Positions 26,201 to 37,012 of a stretch of DNA of 64,000 bases are shown in pieces (within the stretch, counting starts at the first letter, position 1; each line of letters starts with the position of its first letter). The notes under the pieces were generated by a model. That model saw only the letters and a program-made list of their open reading frames with translations, did no database searches and had not been told where the DNA came from. The stretch is from NCBI GenBank assembly GCA_038025085.1, contig CM076142.1:7910501-7974500 (forward strand), in the 5' to 3' direction. Origin of the DNA: Tetragonia tetragonoides. Lineage: Eukaryota > Streptophyta > Magnoliopsida > Caryophyllales > Aizoaceae. Position numbers and translations under genes: made by a program.

Positions 26201-29200
26201 AAGACTCGTACAATTGTGGCCCTTATCAGTGCGTTACTTGTTGTGTCGTCACGGTCAAATGCAATGGAAAAACAGTCTATTAGCGATATGAAAGTGAACT
26301 CGAATCCGTTCACTAATTTTAGGGCACGCATAAGTGAATCAGCTGCAATTGCAAGGTCATGGCAAGATGCTGCCTTGGCTAGACAGCTGAATAATGACGC
26401 GGAGAAGGATAAGAAAGTACCAAAGGCGTCATTGAGGAAGAGGGTGCTTGTTTGTGCTCAGTCAAATGCTGCAGTTGATGAGCTAGTTGCAAGGTTAGCT
26501 GGTGAAGGGCTTTATGGTGCCAACGGAAACATGTACATACCTTATCTTGTTCGAGTTGGCAATGCAAAAACAATACATCCAAATTCAATGCCATTCTTCA
26601 TTGACACACTAGTGGAGCACCGTCTTGCTGAAGAAAAGATGACTGCAGGAGATGGAAACAATGAGGTGAGTGAAGAATCTTCAACAACGCTTCGTGAGAG
26701 CTTGGAGAAGATAGTTGATCGTATTAAATTTTATGAATCTAAACGCGCCAATTTGAAAGATGGAGGGTCTGACAAAAATTGTGGTTCTGAGGATGAACAT
26801 CTTGAAGTTGATAATGGCAAGAAATTATCTAATGCGGAGCTGGGGTCTAGGTTAAGAACCCTATATCAGCAGAAGAAGGATATCTACATGAGGCTTGCGA
26901 CCTTACAGTCACGGGAGAAGAAAATGAATGAAGAAACCAGAGCATTAAGGAATAAACTTCGGAGATCAATATTAAGGGAAGCTGAGATAGTGGTCACCAC
27001 ATTGAGTGGCTGTGGTGGTGATTTATACTCAGCATGCTTTGAATTCACAAATAATTGTAGAGTTGCCAACATGTCTGAACAGAACCTGTTTGATGCTGTG
27101 GTCATTGATGAAGCAGCTCAGGTATGTTTTTAATGGTGCTTATTATTTTTTATATATTTTTTGTCTCCTCCTCCTTATGTCTTTCAATATCTGAATACTT
27201 CTGTTATTCTAGGCTTTGGAGCCAGCCACCTTGATACCTTTTCAGCTTCTAAAATCAAGTGGTACAAAGTGCATCATGGTAAGTTATACAGACTCACTGA
27301 CTTTACTTGTTATGAGTAATATTTCAATGCGTACTGATATCAAAGTTCCAAATGTCCTTGAAGGTTGGTGATCCCAAGCAACTTCCCGCCACAGTCCTTT
27401 CTAATGTTGCCAGTAGATATTTGTATGAATGCAGCATGTTTGAGCGGTTACAAAGGGCTGGTCATCCAGTCATTATGCTTACTGAACAAGTAAGTTTTGC
27501 TTAGTAACCATTTTTGGTTTTTTATTTTTAATGATATTTTCTATTAGCTTGCAAGGCTCCATATTTCCTGTTATTGTAGTGTGTTCATCTCTTGATGTAG
27601 CTCTTAGCAGATTTCATTTTACTTGTTTGCAGTATCGGATGCATCCAGAGATAAGTCGTTTTCCTTCTTTGCATTTTTATGATGGCAAGTTACTAGATGG
27701 TGTTAACTTGTCAAGTAAAACGGCACCATTTCATGAGACCAAGGGTCTTGGACCTTATCTCTTCTATGATGTCACTGATGGTCAGGAGCATTATGGCAAA
27801 AATTCTGGGTCCTCCTCCCTTTATAACGAGGGTGAGGCAGATGCTGCTATTGAAATAGTGAGATTTCTCCGGAAAAGGTATTGGTGTAGCTTTTCATTTC
27901 TGCTATTCCATGTATCCATTATGTTGCAATTGATGTGTACATTGCTGCTTGGATAGGTATCCTTCTGAGTTTGCTGGTGGAAGAATTGGAATTATCACAC
28001 CATACAAGCGCCAACTTTCCCTCCTACGTTCTAGATTTGCCACTGTATTTGGATCTTCGTTTTGTTCTGAGATGGAATTTAACACAGTAGATGGTTTTCA
28101 AGGTAGGGAGGTCGACATACTGATTCTTTCCACAGTTAGATCCTCAGATAGAAGTTCTGGATTGCCCAAGATGAACTCTAGCAGCATTGGGTTTGTTGCT
28201 GATGTAAGAAGAATGAATGTTGCTCTCACAAGGGCTAGGCTTTCCTTGTGGATTTTGGGCAATGCAAAGACGTTGCAGAATAATAGTGATTGGGCTTCTC
28301 TCATCAAGGATGCGAAGGAGAGGGATTTGGTTATTTCTGTGAAAAGACCTTACAAATCCATGTTTGACATGGTATTATGTAAAAGCTCCAATCCTAAAAC
28401 TTCAGGAGGTAATGGGGGAACGGATAGGGAAAAGATTGAAAGGAGGCATCTTGTTAAGCAAACTGAGAGAAATCATGACTCGCACTCTAAAAGGAAATGC
28501 AAGTATATTGGCAGTAAATCTCCAAGCCAAGAAACCAGGGATGAACATGATAAATTGGCGGCAAGTGAATGCTTGCAGAGTGCCAAAAGGAAAATGAATG
28601 TTACTGATACACATAAGGAGCTGTCGGAAAAGCAGCAAATTTTGGAGGATGCTCGGAAGAGTGGAAAGAAAGTCAAGAAGACAAAGGATGCAGACCAATC
28701 TGTGCACGGAAAAAATAGCACCAATAAAATTTCAGATCCACTGGAGTCAAGCGGACCTGAAAATCATATTCAGCATCGTAAAAGCCAGGAAATTAAGGGT
28801 GTTTCAGCATCACATGCAGACCGCAAGCTACGGGGTAAAGGCACAGATGACCCAGGACAACCTCATAATGACATTGAGAAGCCCAACGACTTGATTTCCA
28901 AAAGGAAACGACAACGAGAGGCTGTTGATGCCCTTCTTTCGTCATCCCTTATACCTTCGAAGAAGTCTGAATTTTCATCAAAAGGTGTACCCCATAAAAG
29001 GCCTCTTTCACCATCAAATGTGGGAGATCGTGTTAAACCCACCAAGCAACAAAAAGGTACACTTATCTTTTGTACTTAATCATGCATCTGATTCATTATT
29101 TAGATAAGGAAAAAGTTTATTAATGAGAATCAATGTACAGTAATAGAGAGGATAAGGTGTCCTGTAAAATAAGTCATTTACAATTCAGCCCAAGTCCGTT

Positions 29201-30624
29201 GGACTTCAAAAATAGTATAACCCCAAAACTTCCCTGCAGCTCTAGCCCATAAAGAATCTAAGCAGGTAGCCTTCATGTTACTAATAACATAAAGAAGCTA
29301 AACTAGGTAGCATTCGTAAAGTCCGTTACTATTTTGTGTGCTTTTAAAATATAATAACATAATGTACAAAAGATATCACGATTGACCTTTGCTATCGTCG
29401 AGACCAATATGACTTTCATGCTGATCTACTTTATGCTTTTCGTCGAGGAGAATTATTAGTAAGTAAAGAGCTAGAGTCGATGTGCATCAACTGATGAGAC
29501 TTTGATGCAAAAGAGGTGGATGGATCTTGTAAGCCTACTGTATGCAGAACTTATTTTCCTGATTTGCCTGATGATTTGGAATGTAAAGCTCATCTACTGG
29601 GGTGAAGCAAAGAATGGATTCTTTTTTCTGTTTTTTTCCTTCTACCATTATCTTCTGTTCTCTGTAGTTTCTATGTCAATATCCTATGGAATAAGTTGCC
29701 ATGAGGAGCATGATGTATCCGTTACTTTTTTCTTTTCTATATATAGAGTTGGGGCTGTCCATTTCCAGGGAAGCCAAAAGATTCACTACTTTTTGGCTTC
29801 GGAATATAATGGATTAAATCAAAATGGCTAATAAAACTTCGGCGCTTCTTATTTATTGTGAAGTTGCCGATGGTCGCCGCACTTCGGAACAAGGGTCAAA
29901 TGGAAACTGCCTCTCTGTGAGACTTTCTTCTTACAGGGGTAAGGTTGCGTACAACCGACCCCCCTAACCCTGCCTAGGTGGGAGTCTCTTTGGAGGCACT
30001 GGGGTAATGTTAATGTATATAAAGAGTTGGGGAGAAAACATTGCCCAATCGATCCTAAAGAAGTTTAATAGGAGAATGATAATTACAGGGAAATGTTAGC
30101 ATGTTCCAACTTCTCCTACCCTGCTTTGTTCATGTTGTGGAGTGTGGGCTTATAGGTGGCACTTGGACGATTGAACTATTACCTTCTCCTTGAAAAGGGA
30201 AAAGGTACCTTTCTGCGTCATTAATGAAGTTTGACTTGGTTGGAATATGTAATGGTGAAGTGCATAAATAAACATCCTGGTGTCTTGTAAGTTGGAAAAG
30301 ATACTGGAAATGCTAGCATGTTCCCACTCCTTCTCCCCAACTTTGTTTCTGTTGGGAGCGTGGACTAATAGGTGGGACTTGGATTATTAAACTATATACG
30401 TCCTCTTTGAAGGGGAAAAGATACCTCTTTACATCATTAACGAAGTTTGATTTGGTTGGAATATGAATTGATACAAAGTGCATAAATAAACTTCCTGGTG
30501 ACTTGTAAGGATTGTTATCTAAATGTTTGTTTCTATTATTTCATTGCTAGACCTAGAAGCAGAAACACGAGGCCAGAAGAAAGACAGGTCCTCTGGTGCC
30601 CTTGCATTGAGAAAAAGTAAATGA
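14733..30624 (+). CDS. SEN1/senataxin-like superfamily 1 helicase
   Basis: Large nuclear RNA/DNA helicase. Twenty-two exons stay in frame (2,339 aa): 14733-14887, 15686-16070, 16239-16355, 16466-16548, 17513-17659, 17826-17974, 18053-18183, 18280-18402, 18501-18574, 19049-19636, 19799-19910, 20058-20195, 20989-21315, 22653-22926, 23050-24323, 25718-26120, 26193-27121, 27213-27278, 27364-27489, 27633-27877, 27957-29056, 30551-30624. The first ~1,350 residues are a helical, senataxin-N-like region and an acidic/Ser-rich linker. The Upf1-like core follows: GPPGTGKT (Walker A, ~1491, split by intron 16), VVIDEAAQ (Walker B, ~1796-1803), VGDPKQLPATV (~1826), YRMHPEI (~1868), NTVDGFQGREVDI (~1990) and VALTRARLSLWILGN (~2037). 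A Lys/Ser-rich tail of ~270 residues resembles a nuclear-localisation region. SEN1 proteins resolve R-loops and act in transcription termination. Intron 7 uses a GC donor (CAG|gcacgt). The start gives MEKLSREELVQRW, directly after the CT-rich leader. Confidence 0.92.
18601..18785 (-). mobile_element. LINE 3'-end fragment in helicase intron 9 (antisense)
   Basis: On the minus strand the sequence reads KGVPLTDIQRHWGVV followed by an A-rich tail (T-run at 18600-18632 on plus). This is the same C-terminal tail as the fragment at 20259-20830, and looks like the end of a plant LINE ORF2. Heavily 5'-truncated. Confidence 0.6.
20204..20257 (+). repeat. (TC)n microsatellite in helicase intron 12
   Basis: About 27 CT units lying just after the exon 12 donor and adjoining the 3' end of an antisense LINE fragment. 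Confidence 0.95.
20259..20830 (-). mobile_element. LINE ORF2 C-terminal fragment in helicase intron 12 (antisense)
   Basis: The minus strand has an open frame (20375-20689) with RPNKLEGKWVRRLGCSGG and FWSIWLERNFRSS. The latter resembles the Trp-x-x-Trp-x-x-Arg-Asn signature at the end of plant LINE reverse transcriptase proteins. After one frameshift near 20375 it continues KGVPLTDFQRVWGDVI and ends. 5'-truncated, inactive. Confidence 0.65.
21755..22184. mobile_element. Mutator-type MITE in helicase intron 13
   Basis: A 430-bp element bounded by a perfect 9-bp direct repeat, TATTTATTA (21746-21754 and 22185-22193). The ends form imperfect inverted repeats of at least 30 bases: left GGAAAGTTTGCTACCAATAA, right (reverse complement) GGGTTAATTGCTCCCAATAA, with similarity continuing inward. 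A 9-bp target duplication is the hallmark of Mutator-like elements. No coding sequence. Confidence 0.8.
29095..29300 (-). mobile_element. LINE 3'-end fragment in helicase intron 21 (antisense)
   Basis: The minus strand translates to ARAAGKFWGYTIFEVQRTWA, the terminal motif of plant LINE proteins, then a short 3' untranslated segment ending near 29100. It is the third such tail, all antisense, in this gene. Confidence 0.55.
29855..30012 (+). mobile_element. Au-type SINE remnant in helicase intron 21
   Basis: Contains GGTAAGGTTGCGTACA, CCGACCCCCCTAACCCTGCC, GTGGGAG and a final CACTGGGGTAATGTT in the order known from plant Au-family SINEs, with a degenerate box-B-like segment (GGGTCAAATGG) before it. 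Boundaries are approximate. Confidence 0.65.
30081..30507 (+). repeat. Two-copy ~215-bp tandem duplication in the last helicase intron
   Basis: Copy 1 (about 30081-30290) and copy 2 (about 30301-30507) share ordered blocks: GGAAATG-TAGCATGTTCC, GTGG-CTTATAGGTGG, GAAGTTTGA-TTGGTTGGAA and AAGTGCATAAATAAAC-TCCTGGTG-CTTGTAAG. They have diverged by substitutions and small indels. Non-coding. Confidence 0.8.
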
Positions 30625-32489
30625 TAGTATGCTCCAGCTCCACATTCAATTTCTCGGTCACCAACTATTGAGCAGACTACATTTTTTTGAGGTGTGTGAC
30701 TGCTTTTCCTTTGTTTAAGAATGTATTGCTGTCAGCATGAAGGCAATTTCCACTTGGTTTCCCTCTCTGTGATTTGGTTTTTCTCTAACTTTTTGCTTAA
30801 AGTTGCCTATAGCATCATGTGACTGAAACTTGACTTTGTTAAACTTATATTGCTGATTCAGGGGCTCTAGTTGTTTATCATAGAATGGATGTTTGTCACT
30901 GCACTCTCTAAGCCATAATTAATTGGAGTTTTATGAGACAGTGGTATTCGGCTCATTCAGACTGCTGCTGTGTTAAAGAGTTTGCATGTTCAAGTCTTCC
31001 AGACTCTGCACTGTGAAACAGCATGCTAAACTTCCTCCACGTAAAATTAATTATTGAAAGGGGGGAGGAAAACCACTCCTTGCATAACATATGGCACTAA
31101 TTACAGTAAGCAGGTTATCCTCCATTTTACATTGTGTAGCAGGATTCAAAGGATTAATTATGTTGATCAGCATCATTTTAAAGTTGGTCTATGTAACTCT
31201 GTTTATGCTTCTAGGTGACACGTATGATCCAGTTCTTGCCACTCTTTGTCATTATCCTTTACTATATATAAATATATGGGTTTTCCAACTTCATCTGCCT
31301 GATGCGTTGTTTCTTCGTTGGATTATAGCGATTGATATGAAAATATGTCATCTGCCCCTATATCCATGTGATTTGCTGTGCCATTCGGATTTCTAGAAGG
31401 AAGTGGATACACCATTCTCTCTATTGCAAAATGAAGACGAATCTTATTGCCTATTGTTTTGATTTATCAATCTAGCTAATCAAAGCAGGGATATATTGAC
31501 AGGTGATTTTTCTTTTTTACTATAGTTGTTCCATGAAGATAGTTCAGTACTTATATAAGCCGTCTTTTCAGGATGCCTGGGTTTGTCTGCTTTGAAAGAT
31601 GCTCTTCTCAAATTTGTGTGAGCATAGCGGTGCTCATCTCAATAATAGACTTGGAATTTGCGAAGGGACTCCGCATAGCCATGAATAGTTTGCTTGTTCA
31701 GTTTTGCACTCAAATTTCTGTTAGAACTTGGGCAGCAGCATGAAGACCCTTTCATTGTGTAGATGTCTTCATGCCAATGCTGAATAAATCTGCAAGGCTT
31801 TTCAAAGTGGTTTATCCACCGAAACTATTGACAATGATGATATCAAGATGGTCGGAATTTTGTATGTGCATCGCTATTCCAGTCCTGTTTATTACTGGTG
31901 TCTGCTTCTCCAGCATATTCGATATTGAGATTATTGTTGAACGCGCATGTGTTGACTCTTGATTCAATCTCTTACGATTTGGAAGCATCTCTTGAGGAAG
32001 AAAGCATCCGGTGCAATAATGCTTCTGGTGACTCAGTCCTGTATCTTTTCAGAAAGGACCAAAAAACAACCCGATGCGATGCTGCATTAATTGTTAATGG
32101 AACTGCATTATTGACATGATATGAAAGTTGATCCATCTTTTGCAGTTGATATGGAACTGCATTAAGGGCCAAAGGCCTTTGCAACTTATGTCTATTATGG
32201 ATGGAAGGAGATGATTGTAGTTTCTGGAACAGGGTGTAATACTGACATCTATCATGTTGCCTTCTGGGATCTGGTTGTTCTGGGTTTAATTAATCTTCGA
32301 CTTCTGGGTTGAGGTTTCTTTCACTAATGTACAGCATGGTTGCCTTTGCTAGCTAGTCTCCTACTGGACTGTTCTCCTGTAAATTGTATATTTTACTTCT
32401 ATTCTAGTAGTTGTAATTATATTATCCAGAAGATTATGAGATGAAATATCTCAAGAACAGAGAAGCAATCTAAATACTGTAATATATAT
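30625..32489. other. Downstream region of the helicase gene, no further gene seen
   Basis: Contains the helicase 3' untranslated region and further T-rich sequence. Several frames of 60-100 codons occur, but none shows conserved motifs or splice-consistent extension. Confidence 0.45.
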
Positions 32490-32499
32490 GCTTCAGATG

Positions 32500-32643
32500 C
32501 TGTTCTTTTTTCTTCTTTTTTTTTTCTTTTCTTTTCTCTTTAATAAGGTAAGGAGCCCGACCTAGGGGAAACCCCTCACTAGATGGCAAATGGTATTCGA
32601 AACTGGGTCATCCCACAATTCGAGTGAAGTGTTTGCCATCTTG
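32500..32643 (-). mobile_element. Short SINE-like element with 10-bp target duplication
   Basis: Flanked by GCTTCAGATG (32490-32499 and 32644-32653). On the minus strand it ends with TTACCTTATTAAA and a T/C-rich stretch reading as a pyrimidine tail on plus, the same 3' end as the element at 33086-33294. A box-B-like TTTCGAATACC is present. Confidence 0.55.
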
Positions 32644-33085
32644 GCTTCAGATGTTCTTGCTGCTCTTCAGCAATTGCCTCCTGCCCATCACCAATAATCT
32701 ACTATGCTTTCTAGAGCTTTCAGCTCTCGTGGTTTGTGTTCAAGCTTTTTTTTTTTTTTGGCAATTTTGGTTTGGCTGTATTGGAGCACGTGTGATGATT
32801 TGCCAAGCCAGATACAGGATTTAGGGCTTTGTAATTTTACTAATAATACTAGAATATGATTATGATGGCCAGCATGCATAGACAGTGATGTAACATTCCG
32901 GAGGACGGCGGGTTAGTTGTAAATACAGTTGGACGAGATCTGCTTTTCCTGTCACCATCTTAAATTATGTCAGGTGATCATTTTCTGACTGATAAGTGAT
33001 AACCAATGATATAATGAATCATCTCCACTTTAACTATAAGGAGTATTTCTTAATCACATACCCCTATTGAGAGAATTCTAATATT

Positions 33086-33294
33086 TATTTATTTATTTAT
33101 TATTTTTTTTATAAGGTAAGGAGGTTCTCTCCCATGCTGGCCCATCTCAGATTTAAGACCCAAGAGCTTAGTGGGCAAGCATTTGGAGGGAAGGGGGAAT
33201 AAGAGAAAAGGGATCTCAAATGCCCCTAGTGAAATTTGATCTTTGATGGTGGGTAAGAAAATCAAAGATCAAACTATTAGACCAACCTATGTTG
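33086..33294 (-). mobile_element. SINE with 20-bp target-site duplication
   Basis: The 20-bp direct repeat ATTGAGAGAATTCTAATATT flanks it perfectly (33066-33085 and 33295-33314). On the minus strand it starts with a box-A-like TTGGTCTAATAGT, has a box-B-like GATCAAATTTC, and ends CTTACCTTAT followed by an A-rich tail. The long perfect duplication shows target-primed insertion, probably recent. Confidence 0.8.
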
Positions 33295-33749
33295 ATTGAG
33301 AGAATTCTAATATTGTATACGGGTTATATTTTCATTAAATTACTTGGAAGTATATGATAAAATTTTTTGGCTCATCAGAAGTGTATGATACTTGTATTGT
33401 AACATAATCAATGAGGCAATACAGAATGGAGTTCTCAATGCAAGAGTTGTTTGGGATGGGTAATGCACAAATGCAACCCTCACTCATCAACAACAAAAAT
33501 AATCTTGATTTCAATTTTCATTTCCCTCAAAAAGAGTGACTTCTCTTGCTATTCAAAAAGTAAAATGTATAGGATGAATGAAGCTCTAGGCTTTGGATTA
33601 CTAATAACCCTATGAATCAAATATCTCACCCAATGACTTTTATTTTGTCTTGGCAGAAAATATCTCATTGATACAAAGTATTACTCTTAAAATCCAGCTT
33701 CCCCATGTATTCTCATAGTCCGAAATTTCGTGAAATAAGATACAAACTG

Positions 33750-33870
33750 TACAATAAAATGTCTCTTATAAAGCAGTCTCAATATGAGGGCACCTCTATA
33801 ACCAAGTATGACATAAGCATGACATCATGCTTGTTTAACACGCCTCACATTAAGGCCGCCTCAAATGAAT
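33750..33870. repeat. Dispersed repeat copy (pair with 43335-43445)
   Basis: Shares ordered segments with 43335-43445: GTCTCTTATAA, AGTATGAC / AATATGAC, GATGCTTGT, TTAAGGCCG and GAATTTTTGTG. Boundaries and class are unclear. Confidence 0.55.
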
Positions 33871-35131
33871 TTTTGTGGTACAATGAATTCTCGTATATAG
33901 TAAGTATTGCAGGTAAGCGACTAAAGATTTTGGAGATAAATAACATTAGAGAGCATTTGATTAGATGACTTCTTGATTTGGGATTTGGAATCATTTATAA
34001 ATTAATGAAGTACTAGCTGATTAGTGATTGGAATTCGATCGAAATGATTGCGATGGTCGATGAAGATAAAGGGTTGCTTTCTGATAATCATGATGGATTC
34101 GCCAAAATTAATGATTGATGAAGATAATTTTGACGTGCATGGTCGTGATCATTGATTAATTTTGCATCATATCCCTTTTTTGGATGATCATCAATTGTAA
34201 TTAATCATAATTCCATAATCAGAAATGTTGCCTTTCTGGCAATTTTTCATTGTTTAGTGCTTTCATTAGTCAGAACCCTTTTAAATAAATCAATTCAAAG
34301 AAAAGTAGTACTTTTCTTCATAATTAGAGTATACTTTTGACAAAAAGCTAAATATATACTATTTGTTTGTCTTAATTTCGTTGTTTTCAACTTCATTTTG
34401 TTGCTAAAATGTGACCTCAAGTTCTTGCTTTCTACCAAAATTTATGGTGGTCTGTGGCTCTACGAGGAATCTATCACCAACCCTTAGCTCCAACCTGGAT
34501 TTGGATTAGGTTTTCGACCATCTAATATAAATAATTTATAAAGTTAATGGATGTATAATATGAAAAAATCAAACGAGTAGTATATAGATGTACTATCTAT
34601 TGTTAGTTGTACCAATGCATTGGATTATATTTTCTTATGCTATATCTGTATCTTGATTTTTGCCCTTATTTGTTATTTCTATTCCTATATGTTCATGGGG
34701 ATACAATATTGGAAGAGGCAACGAAAGCGAGCCAAATCTTGACACGTACGTCTTAGCTTAAAAACATTGTTTTTCAAGACTATCTATACAAAAATTAGAG
34801 CACAAAATAATTGGGTGAGTTCAAAGTTGAAAGTATTACTCCTTGAATATTACTTGATCAAACTCAAGTAAGAGCGTAGTAAGTTCAATTGTAATTGAGT
34901 GTGCGCTCAGGTTCTACCTTACAACACCTGTTGTCGATACTAATGAATTTAGATATGCCTAATTTCAAAGTTTAAGATATATAATAAACATGGTTGTATT
35001 GCTAAGAGATTACTATCTGGTTACCCATTATGACTTTGACACGGAGTTATTAGTAATGGTTAAAATCTCGGACTGGAACAGAGTAAGTGGTTAAAGACCC
35101 CAATTTCATCCCACCTCATTACCCCAACTTT

Positions 35132-35274
35132 TTCTTTTTCCTTGGTTCAAAGAAGACACAGAAATCAATACAATAAATTTACATACAACGAAAATGGTGA
35201 GATTCGAACCTGAAACCTAGTATATATATCCAAAATCTCAATTTTACCACTAGGCCAAAATCTCATGGCTCACC
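35132..35274 (-). mobile_element. tRNA-derived SINE with 11-bp target duplication
   Basis: Flanked by ACCCCAACTTT (35121-35131 and 35275-35285). The minus strand shows box A (TTGGCCTAGTGGT) and box B (GGTTCGAATCTC) spaced as in tRNA-derived SINEs, then a body ending in an A-rich tail (plus: TTTCTTTTTCC). Confidence 0.8.
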
Positions 35275-35285
35275 ACCCCAACTTT

Positions 35286-36937
35286 GAGATGGAGTTACCA
35301 ATAACTGTATGTCTGTATCCCAGTTCAACTAATGATTGAGTTCTGCAACTTTGTAAGAATGTCTCCGTCAAATATGAGAACTTCTAGGTCCTCAAATCTG
35401 TTAAAACTGGTCAAGATTCGGAATGCAGTTAGCCCATTTGGTACATTGCCTTTGGCTTGGTACGCAAAGCAATGATTCTCACTTGTATTTTGTGACTTCC
35501 TAGACTAATGTTCTCTGTTTTAGGTGCATTTTTGTTTCCCCCAATGACAGTATATCTATTATGAACCCACATCATAATTAACCAAACATATCACACTGCA
35601 AGAAATGATATGGTCAACTCTACATATACTTCTTCTAGAAAACTCTGTGAATGGAAAATTCTACATCACATGTGCTTGTTAATATGAAGAGCAAAAGTCT
35701 TAAGAAATGGAGAAGTTTTTGTAAAATTCTATATTAGATCAATTTATAGGAGTAACATCGAATTACATAATACGAGTATATGGATTTTAGAGATGATTTC
35801 ATACATGTTCATACTTAATAGTCTGCTTCATATATATATATAATTTGAATTTCTTATTCAGGAATTTTGAATAACTTTCCTATAGTATAAACCACCCTTT
35901 CGCTTTTATTCTTTTCATGCAGTATAATACTACGCTTCATTTTCCTTCTTTGAAACAAACTACTCCTATATTTACTTTCTCTGAATTTTGAAAAATGTTG
36001 TAAGGTTATATATTGTAGTGTAAAATTTTGGTACATATATTACATGTGTATTTGAGTAAATAAAGTAACTGATTTGAATTTTGAGCTAGTTATATTAATT
36101 ACTTGGAAGTAGTTAACCACGCATATTGACTACTATTAACTAAATGAGTGTGAGAGAGACATAGAGAATGAGTGTGGCTAACATATTTTCATCAAACACT
36201 ACTATTGGTTCAAGAATTAGATGGTTTACTACATTAAGTATACATGTGTACACATTAAAAGACATAGAGCTTGATTTGGGATCATAAACCATGTGAACAA
36301 GAAGTAAAATATGTTTAGACCAATGCCCATCTCCTTCAAATTGCCACATTGAGTATTATGAGGAGCTTATTTTATAAAAAGAAGGTATTTTGTCCAAAAC
36401 TTACGCATGTTTGTTCGTTTACTGCAATGATTAGAGCCTCTTGAAAGTTGAATCTATTGTCTTCATTTCTTACTGATGATTTTTGGCGCTAGTAGCCACA
36501 AACATTATTATTAACAAAAAAAACTTTTATAAGACAATTTTTTCATAATTTAACATCTTTTTAAATAACTTTTATTAATGCATCGGTCCGCGCTTCGAGC
36601 CGGTCGGCTATATATTAAGAGAAATTGAGACCAATTACCAAACGAATAGCAACACTTGCTAAGAAAATGAGAGAGTAATTATTACGTGCTTAATCCATAT
36701 CGCGGGTAAATTTTTATGGTATCATTCATCTTCGATCACTAAAGGATAGATCAAACACCCTCTTCCCAAGCCATTTCTTATTTGAGCCATATTGCATTTG
36801 ACATAACTAACCGGACCCCTATTTCACTGTTATTAATTAGCAAAAACTACGACATTAATGTGCAATTCATCAATAAATTAAATGCGTATTGCTCTTTGAC
36901 TTTTTGAGTTTGACCAACAAGAACATATGGATCATTG

Positions 36938-36940
<3 letters not shown>
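35286..36940. other. Intergenic AT-rich sequence
   Basis: No gene or bounded mobile element could be supported here. Confidence 0.5.

Positions 36941-36941
<1 letters not shown>

Positions 36942-37008
<67 letters not shown>
36942..37008. repeat. (TA)n microsatellite
   Basis: About 33 TA units. They create artefactual Tyr-Ile-repeat frames on the minus strand. Confidence 0.95.

Positions 37009-37009
<1 letters not shown>

Positions 37010-37012
<3 letters not shown>

Noticed and set aside
31898..32119. 73-codon frame downstream of the helicase as an extra C-terminal exon
   Set aside because: The helicase model already ends in frame at 30624, and no splice acceptor links this frame to it.
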